Shown: positions 58,201 through 64,000 of the stretch, one piece after another
Numbering within the stretch: the stretch's first letter is position 1
Layout: every line of letters begins with the position of its first letter
Assembly: GCF_032854445.1 (NCBI RefSeq)
Contig: NC_088302.1
Location: 6,507,338 to 6,571,337, forward strand
Source: Liolophura sinensis
Taxonomy: Eukaryota > Mollusca > Polyplacophora > Chitonida > Chitonidae
DNA: 64,000 nucleotides
Direction: 5' to 3'
Program-made: the position numbers and the translations under genes
The notes under the pieces: model-generated
Seen by the model: only the letters and a program-made list of their open reading frames with translations
The model's database searches: none
Told to the model about the DNA's origin: nothing

Positions 58201-58610
58201 TGTGAAGTTGTAAATAGTTTAATTTTCTGGAATATTTACATTTCATGCTGCGCAGTGAACAATTCAGTGAGAATGACGACAAGTGCATGCATATTTAGCC
58301 TATTGTACCTGTAATACAAACAAGCTTGTACATGTTTTCAAAATTCACTACATGTTACTTCACCAGAGGTAAAATAGCATCACGAACCACAAACATTGGA
58401 TGATCCAGAGTCCCTGAATTATAGGATGAACACCAAATGATCAAGAAAAGAGTATTCGTCTTTCTGGTTGAATGAATATACTTACTTGAATTTAAGAGGT
58501 TGTTCCGCAGAGGCAAGGTATCCTACCCCGTGCACACTCGAATTTTGGGCGTATTTCCTTAAAACACCCTTTATAGTTTCGTCTTCGTGTGAATCAGGAT
58601 TTCCACTCAT
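49084..58610 (-). CDS. DEG/ENaC (ASIC/FaNaC-like) sodium channel gene
   Basis: Seven coding exons found: 58610-58486, 56136-55569, 55116-55021, 54759-54592, 53632-53570, 49888-49791 and 49247-49084. All have GT donors and AG acceptors. The product is a cell-surface cation channel subunit with two membrane helices and a Cys-rich ectodomain. Hallmarks: HG gating motif (SSVHGVGYL), first helix (VFWALMVLAASCG), FPSLTICN, the Cys-rich loop with CGCK and YCN...C, and the second helix GLGGQLGLYLGISIL with the GxS selectivity filter. Exon phases agree except that exon 4 needs a one-base correction near 54649. At least one exon is missing between exons 5 and 6 (phases 1 and 2 do not join, and the C.C..PC segment is absent). 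Either a host gene with sequence errors or a recently broken copy. Confidence 0.82.
49791..49888 (-). CDS. DEG/ENaC exon 6 (pre-TM2)
   Basis: Acceptor TTTTTAG, donor GTGAGT. Reads YRKNVLELRLFYADFFYEKV and ends NSIC plus one base. The phase required at its start does not match the end of exon 5, so an intervening exon is unidentified. Confidence 0.75.
50377..50820 (+). CDS. Possible terminal exon of an unidentified gene
   Basis: Open frame of 148 codons directly after a good acceptor (CTATTGTAG), beginning ENAGGFPRMP. It ends in TAG at 50820 and is followed by AATAAA at 50830-50835. The sequence is polar and Tyr/Ser/Arg-rich with no recognised domain; it could be the cytosolic tail of the receptor suggested at 44570-45503. 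It lies in an intron of the channel gene on the opposite strand. Weak evidence. Confidence 0.3.
   Translation, partial: ENAGGFPRMPRTGSKTVTDLCQIGADGTLESTHNPVVWCRSTRIYLNADKDYIKYNCRGQQFRGSALYLRHTFNWRRCVSMAHTLTSAVFISPSIYPSNKPWFDAFKLRQVPLGGVRANYSRYLGNSYSGKNYRTSNRKRNRMSVET
50821..52179. other. Channel-gene intron, no feature except a (CA)n run
   Basis: A (CA)12 run at about 51151-51173. No exon found here on the minus strand, although the missing channel exon should lie between 49889 and 53569. Confidence 0.5.
52180..52395 (+). repeat. Diverged SINE copy
   Basis: B-box-like GAGGTTCAAGTTC near 52208, then body (AGCTCATGCTGGCGTCCTC, CTGCCAGGAACCTGGAGAAA), a degenerate tail and (AATA)n. The head is partly lost. 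Confidence 0.7.
52660..52782 (+). repeat. Outer SINE, left part, interrupted by another SINE
   Basis: Plus-strand SINE body running to TATTCTTGAGTATGG, then cut. Its tail (CGTAAAACACCAATCAAATG) continues at 53069-53098. Confidence 0.8.
52783..53058 (-). mobile_element. Complete SINE inserted into another SINE
   Basis: Full reverse-oriented copy from a T24 stretch to the GAGGCCCC head, including A and B boxes. A 10-bp TTGAGTATGG duplication flanks it at 52773-52782 and 53059-53068. The low divergence of this copy suggests recent activity. Confidence 0.88.
53069..53098 (+). repeat. Outer SINE, right part (tail)
   Basis: CGTAAAACACCAATCAAATGAATAAATATT, the 3' end of the interrupted SINE. Confidence 0.8.
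53099..53569. other. Channel-gene intron, no feature seen
   Basis: AT-rich sequence between the nested SINEs and exon 5; nothing recognised. Confidence 0.45.
53570..53632 (-). CDS. DEG/ENaC exon 5 (thumb Cys)
   Basis: Acceptor CTATTTGCAG, donor GTAAGT, 63 bp. In the phase set by the end of exon 4 it reads TVKAPYCNASQITLCYTVHD, with the YCN...C spacing of the thumb domain. Confidence 0.72.
53633..54591. other. Channel-gene intron 4, no feature seen
   Basis: Lies between exons 5 and 4; no repeat of the window's families found. Confidence 0.5.
54592..54759 (-). CDS. DEG/ENaC exon 4 (Cys-rich, contains one-base deletion)
   Basis: Acceptor TATTTTCAG, donor GTGTGA. Starts VTYLSSPYKAYGTKSC in phase 0 and reads to AACRW. 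The expected Cys pattern then continues in the next frame (ECKIDYI, KCGCK). Reading both halves requires one extra G in the GG at 54649-54650. With that, the exon ends in phase 1 and joins exon 5 correctly. Confidence 0.75.
55021..55116 (-). CDS. DEG/ENaC exon 3 (beta-ball/palm)
   Basis: Acceptor AAAAACAG, donor GTGAGA, 32 codons in phase 0. Reads VLLHDFAETPFEMKGFAIAP...VKLKMRE, matching the family's VxxHxxxExPxxxxxGxxixPG block. Confidence 0.85.
55569..56136 (-). CDS. DEG/ENaC exon 2 (TM1, finger domain)
   Basis: Acceptor TTTTATAG, donor GTAAGT. Joins exon 1 in phase 2 to give K-VFWALMVL. Includes membrane helix 1, the FPSLTICNMN motif, and an ectodomain stretch with several N-glycosylation sequons (NVT, NGT, NQS, NVS) and Cys pairs, ending VSAGFH on a codon boundary. 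Confidence 0.88.
56336..56413. repeat. 39-bp tandem duplication
   Basis: Two adjacent copies of GCGTCTAGCCCAAACAAAGA...ATGGCGACGTTTGTTG with a few differences. Confidence 0.8.
57147..57187. repeat. C-rich low-complexity tract
   Basis: About 40 bp of C runs broken by single A or T bases. Confidence 0.95.
57816..57912 (-). repeat. SINE tail fragment
   Basis: (TTTA)n, then GATTGGTGTTTTACGCCGTA and GGCGGCCAGGATTATAGTGG, ending abruptly after AAACCGGGCACAC. Confidence 0.85.
58486..58610 (-). CDS. DEG/ENaC exon 1 (start codon, HG motif)
   Basis: ATG at 58610-58608. 41 full codons ending LASAEQPLKF plus two bases, then donor GTAAGT. Contains the His-Gly pair conserved in the cytosolic N-terminus and required for gating across the family. 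Confidence 0.82.
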
Positions 58611-59219
58611 TTTGTGTGTACCCTGTTCAAAATAAATGCACTGGCTGAAGGGAAGTGTGTGTCAGGTGCTGCTGCTAGTGGTTTTACATGAATATTGTCA
58701 TTGCCTGTATTGTCCAGCCAGATACAATCGAGTGAAGTGAATGAAAGAGGTCAATAAATATTAATGGCTAGCTTTTCCCAGTGATGGAACGCCTGCCTAC
58801 ATTAACAGCTGTAGTGTATTGTCATCGTCAAACTGTGTTCGTAGGTAACAATAGTTGCTAATGACCGTCAATCAACTAAACCACTTCATTTAACGGTCTC
58901 ATTTAACGGCTTCCATCACAAACATCTGCTAAAAGTTGTGGATGAATGAACGAATTGTTATGGCTTAACGCCACTTCGGCAATATTTCAGCCATATCCTA
59001 GCGAGAGCAAGGTGAAAACGCGAGGCGGTTGAGCTTTCAGATATGATAATAGTAACATCAAAAACGGAAAAAAATATTCGGACATGTTTAAAATCAGATA
59101 TGAAAAAAACCAAAACACTTAACACTCGAAAGCCAGCATATTTTAAAAATAGTATATCTAGAAATCTATATGTATATAACTTTTTATCTATAAATATTTA
59201 AGACAATTAAAATGTATAT
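58611..59219. other. Upstream flank of the channel gene
   Basis: Would contain the 5' UTR and promoter of the DEG/ENaC gene. No clear TATA or other motif could be assigned. Confidence 0.4.
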
Positions 59220-62200
59220 TTTATGATATAGGCCAATAGCCCTCAAATATTTTATAACAGCATCGCCAGCGATGTTCTCAAATAAATCATATATAGAGTT
59301 AACTATGTAGAATCTTTGCCGAACATGGGCAAAGTCTACACAGTCAACCAGGGTATGTTTGATGCCATATTGACCATCACATCCAACACACTCGGGAGTA
59401 CTGCTCCCATCTACTATGAAATTATGTTAGACGATAATGCCCGATACGACACCAAAGGCAACAAATATATTTAAGAATGTTCGATCTAAAATCAGTACTT
59501 ATTTAGGGCAGACTTTCCCTCCCTGTCTACGACTGTGTTTCCATAGATACCAATGTGACTCGGTATCCAACAGATTATAATATCTTTACCCTTTTAATTA
59601 GTTTGATCACCCCACGCCAATATTTCAACTATCGATGCTTTTTTAATTTTATTATCGAGTCACTGCATACCATTGCCTTCTGGGCACGCCAAAAGGAAAC
59701 ATATGATAAGGCCAGGAGTATAGCTCTGGCCTCGGCAAAGAAGATTGAAGAAGAAGATGGAAGACGAAGAGAAGACAATCGCTGCTCTATGACAACCGCA
59801 GCCGCAATCCTGTCCCCATCCTTTGACCCGTCCGTGTATGTAAATTTATAATCCATATAATCAGCCTTAATTTCAGCAAACTTTGCTGAATTATAAGAGG
59901 ATTTGTAATTGATTTACTGTATAATTGATATTTACGTAGATCGAATATCAATTTAGGTTGTGGAAGAAGCCAGGGAGACACCGTAGCTATTTCCACTAGC
60001 TTGATGTCAGCTTCCAAAACATGGTCCGGTATACGAACAACAAACAAAGGGATCTTATTGGGACTTTTATTAAATTTATCTGCATATGATGGATTAAAAC
60101 ACAGTCGTAGGCGGGGTTTGTTGAATGAGCTTTAAGCTGTGTAGTATATTGAAGGCTCAGTGTTTGATATATAAAGGAGGCTCGTCTGCCTCAACATATC
60201 AACTCTTTACTGGCGAGGTTCTAAAAGCCCCAAGGCTGATTCTCAATACTTGGTGATGGACAGGATCCAACATTTTAACGTACGACTTCCTAGAATAACG
60301 TAAAAGATAGACCCATAGTCCAAATTAGACCTCACCAGGGAACGGTATAGATTTAATAAAATGGAACAGCCATCACCCCACTTGAGTATATCAAGAGCTT
60401 TTCTACATTTAGCTTTAAGCATTTTTATATGGAAGTATAAAAATAGTGAAAAACAATTTATTATCAAATATTATACCCCAAAATTTAGTTTTTAATCTAT
60501 TTAACACAAAATTTAGATCAGGTTCAAGATGAAATTTCCGTTTGTTACAATGTTACGATGTTAAGGTTTTTGCAATGCTATTTATTTTTATACTGAACAG
60601 AGTTGTCGGTATACCGCCCTGTGTTCTTACAAGTCGGTAAGAGGAGTCTCCTCCTGTACCTTAAACTGACGATCAGATAAAAATTCTGATATGAATATTG
60701 GTAATCAGCCTTTAAAGGGCCATATCAGCAAGGTCTTTTTTTAAATATCATATTTCCATGTGGTGTCTTAGGCCTTTTCAAGGTCAAAAAATATCGACAC
60801 CAAATGTTCATTATTGATAAAACCATCCCGAATGAAGGTTTCAAACCGAACAAGGTGCTCTAAAGTTGGTCGACCTTGCCAACATCCACACTGTATATTA
60901 GATATTAAATTGTTTGTTCCTAAAAAAAACAAACAAGTCTATCATTTATCATCCGTTCCATAGTCTTACAGACACAGCTGGTAAAAGCTATAGGACGGTA
61001 ATTAGACGGATTAGTATGACCCTTATCCGGTTTGAGGAATGGGATAATACACGCCTTCCTCCATGACGGTGGGAAATTACCAGTTACCCAAACATCATTA
61101 AGTACGTCCAAGAGAGTCTCAAGTGGCTAAGGTGGCAAATGATTCAGAAACTTAAAATATACGTTATCAGGACCACAAGCAGTATCGTGTGCCATTTTTA
61201 ATGCAGTTTATAGTTCCTCGATATTAAAAGGACGATTATAATCTTCTAAATTCTTAAAATAAGAGGGAAATTGAATTTTCTCCTGGTTTTTAATATGTTG
61301 GAATTCTAAAGTATAATTTGAAGAAGATTTCTTGGAAATTGTCTCAGCTAATTTATTAGCTATATCGCATGGAGATGTATATTTATTATATTCATCTTTT
61401 AAAAGCTGGTCTTTTGCTTTATTATTTTTGCCCCTAATTTGCTAAATCATGTTCCAGACCTTACGCATGGGTATTTTTGACGGAATGCCCGAAACAAAGT
61501 TACTCCAACAAGATCGTCTCTTGGAGTTGTGTAATCGACGAACTTTAGCTCTAAAACTACGAACCTGGTTTAAATTATCATCAGTAGGACAATGATTAAG
61601 TCTGCTTTCAGCCGTTTTCCCGGTCTTTGGTGGCTTTACGACAGTCTTTGTCGTACCAGGGTTTACTTTTGTATTTTGAATTTGTCGAGCTCTTAGGTAT
61701 AATTTTATCGGCAGCTCTTAATACAAGTTCAATAAATTTTAATATAGGATCATCAGCTGCATTGAGAGTCTCTGCCCTGATATTCGCCTCGCAGAACATC
61801 TCAAGTGCGATCCAGTCTGCTTTATCAAATTTCCACCTAGCTACACGTTCTAAAGAATTAGAAGTGACATGCTTTAGGATTATAGGAGCATTCTGATAAG
61901 ATATATTGTTTTTAAAGTTTGAATTTATTATTTGTATTTCCTGAAGGAACAATGGACCGTCTTCAGAGGGGACCAGGTGATCTCCACCGCAATTGCAACA
62001 CTTAACTGTGCTGCTTCAGTCGAAACCTTCATGACCTTCACTACTGCATCGAAAAAAAGCAGTTTATTTTTTTCACTGGCCCTTGCCGTGACAAAAGTTT
62101 TGACAATTGAAACACCGCGCTGGGTTAGTTATATATATGAGTCCACTCTAACCCTATACGTGCCAGTGTAGATGTACGACAGAAGAGATTTACTGTTGAA

Positions 62201-62560
62201 AGTCAGAAGATATGTATTCAATTTTAGCATGTTACCAGCTTTTTTGTTGTGAAGCGTTTCACCCTGGTAACACCATGTCAATGTAACTGCGCAGATTTCT
62301 TCTTCTGTTAGGTCTATAATATCTCCATCGCTATCACGTATAATCCCCTGACAGCTATTTAGGAAATTGTGAGGGGATGTAAACACCGGAGTATCACATA
62401 TTTTGTTTGAAGTCAATAGCTTTGTTGATTGTTGTTTCCGGAAATATTCTATGAGAATGTCTCTGTGTCTTAGCTTTTTCACGTTTTTAAACGAAAGGTT
62501 TAGGGAAGACATAAAAAATATATAAGAATTCACCCCACGTTTTCCTCACCTACCACGGAG
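59220..62560 (-). mobile_element. Decayed I-group LINE, minus strand
   Basis: Ordered remnants from right to left. ORF1 (62533-62129: RHRDILIEYFRKQQSTKLL, then NPARCFNC and CCNCGGDH knuckle pieces near 62110-61990). A post-endonuclease segment (61890-61610: WKFDKADWIALEMFCEAN, KPWYDKDCRK). RT start (61110-60920: PPSWRKACIIPFLKPDKG, NYRPIAFTS). A thumb piece (60467-60243: YRSLVRSNLDYGS). RNase H (59856-59629: YTDGSKDG, IFFAEARAILLAL). A terminal zinc motif (PECVGCDG...HTLVDC near 59400-59330). Most of the endonuclease is deleted. RNase H plus the Cys/His end indicate the I-group, like the element at 38282. Confidence 0.75.
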
Positions 62561-64000
62561 TGCCAAAAAGGGCGATGCCTGAACCCCAGCAGGAAACACA
62601 CCAAAGGACTCCACATGAGGTATACTGGGCTGAAGGTCTTAATGATCAAACTCAGTTCCCACCACGAGCTCATTCGTCTCAAATCTAGTGAGTACGGTCA
62701 CACATCAGACACATACTACCCGACTGACCGTTGAGCCACCGCCTCACCCTTAGTCCTGCAATCGAAAGTTGAAAGGTAACAGTTATTCTCTAAGGAGTGA
62801 TGTTATCGAGAAATGTTCAGGACCACGCAGAGGCAAGACGTCACCAAGCCGATTGATCGGACCGGGCCCATCCGACCTCCCGTCCTTCTCCCATTGGCCA
62901 CAGACCCCCACTACTTCTCCATAAGCAACAATGTTAACGTTTAGCGATGTAGCCCAGTCTCAAACATTCCGTGGCCAATAAGCTTTGGTGCATATCTGGC
63001 CGAGATTGTGAAAAAAAAAAGCCATAAAAATCTTGAAATAGGTTGACCGTCAAAATCTGGATCTTTCTGTGCCTGCAGCTTAGAGGTGTGCCTAGCAACG
63101 CCAAGGGGACGTCACTCGCAGCCCCATCACGCCCAAAATTTCAAACTCTCGTCATTAAAACTCATACCTGCCCAAAGCTTAGGCTATTTTCATCATTTTG
63201 ATACCAAGCATGCACCTGTACACCAAAAAGGGCAGGCTAGCAGCAAAAGAGAACCTTACACCCTAAAATACACAGAATTACATTTTCCCTCCCGAAAAAC
63301 AGGAGTTGCATTGTGGGGTCTTGCTCATTACATCACCATGATGCCTTTATGAACAGTTGCAATTAAAGTGCGACTGAGATATTTGTTTAAATGTGATTTG
63401 ACATGGAACTCATTCACGGACTACGAATTTGAACTTTGATATGGAATTCATGCTTGGAATATTCGTTGTCTGCCCGGCATCATTGAAAACTGATGACCGC
63501 TTCTCTCTTGTGTGTTACCGGCTTTATTTCTTATTTGTGAAATTTCTTAAATACCTTTGTCTTTGGGAGTTAGTGTTAAACGTTGTTTTTGAAATGGATC
63601 TTACGATTATCGACTTGAAACGCCTTTTGCGGACTACGAATGGTATATGAATGTCGGACTTGACGCTTATACCTATATTGTCAAAGTAAGGGCCGTGTTG
63701 GGCGTGAGGATCTCGCAAGACCAACACGCCCCCAGCCACCAGGATTCCGTCCTCGGAGATCACGGGTCGTAACCCACGCCAAACAGGTCGCTCCCTCTGG
63801 GGCTGCATAATATTTGTATAGAATAAAAATATTGGTGATAACCTTAAAACTGTCTTCTAACATAACAAAGAAAAATGTTACTTGAGCCAGCTATCATAGT
63901 CCATGGTTAATACATTTGGTGAAAACATTGTTAGCGTTCAGTTTTAACTTCACGTGATTTCCACTAAATTGCAGTGAGCCAGGAATATTTTTTACCAACA
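62561..64000. other. Spacer, no gene seen
   Basis: Near 62725-62750 a minus-strand string GGCGGTGGCTCAACGGTCAG looks like a Pol III A box, perhaps from another SINE. At 63686-63726 GTGTTGGGCGT and its inverted likeness form a short hairpin. Neither is enough to define an element. Confidence 0.4.

Larger units (their letters stand above)
56137..58485. other. Channel-gene intron 1 with small repeats
   Basis: Contains a direct 39-bp duplication at about 56336-56413, a C-rich tract at 57147-57187 and a SINE fragment at 57816-57912. No further exon. Confidence 0.55.

Overview
This window is invertebrate animal genomic DNA with introns and TEs, probably lophotrochozoan and most likely mollusc. The pointers are a dispersed tRNA-derived SINE of a kind I associate with molluscs, AT-rich spacers, I-group and CR1/L2-like LINEs, and a DEG/ENaC channel gene split into small exons. 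Most of the 64 kb is nested mobile DNA.

Layout. (1) 220-6466: a young Ty3/Gypsy-type LTR retrotransposon. Its two 1022-bp LTRs appear to differ at one base. The domain order is gag-protease-integrase-(reverse transcriptase deleted)-RNase H. (2) 6467-10100: non-coding, with a SINE fragment and a 39-bp minisatellite. (3) about 10110-13586: a decayed second Gypsy element carrying a complete SINE. (4) 15046-15393: an Ig-like exon with broken frame. (5) 16190-19582: LINE fragments, a TA/TG microsatellite and the 5' half of a LINE with a 2A-like motif. (6) 19583-34604: a complete-length but decayed Polinton/Maverick of 15,022 bp, with 37-bp terminal inverted repeats and a 5-bp target duplication, inserted in that LINE, whose second half resumes at 34605. 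(7) 36430-44507: another LINE fragment, then a reverse-oriented LTR of the element-1 family split by a 6.16-kb I-group LINE. (8) 44570-45503: possible Ig/transmembrane exons. (9) 46262-47190: a satellite-like array of 140-180 bp units. (10) 49084-58610: a host DEG/ENaC sodium-channel gene on the minus strand, with at least seven coding exons and SINEs in its introns. (11) 59220-62560: a decayed minus-strand LINE.

The Polinton is the most gene-dense part and is visibly GC-richer than its surroundings. It carries the core set: protein-primed-type DNA polymerase B, retroviral-type integrase, packaging ATPase, a double-jelly-roll-type major capsid protein and a penton-like minor capsid protein. 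It also carries about eight other genes without assigned function, packed with overlaps and 10-45 bp divergent gaps. Most genes contain stops or frameshifts, so this copy is a fossil. I saw no maturation protease.

The nesting gives a relative order: old LINE, then Polinton, then its decay; and old LTR copy, then the LINE inside it. The RT-less LTR element at the left edge is the youngest insertion seen. Start coordinates for element genes rest on ATG codons where one exists; several reading frames have lost a visible initiator.
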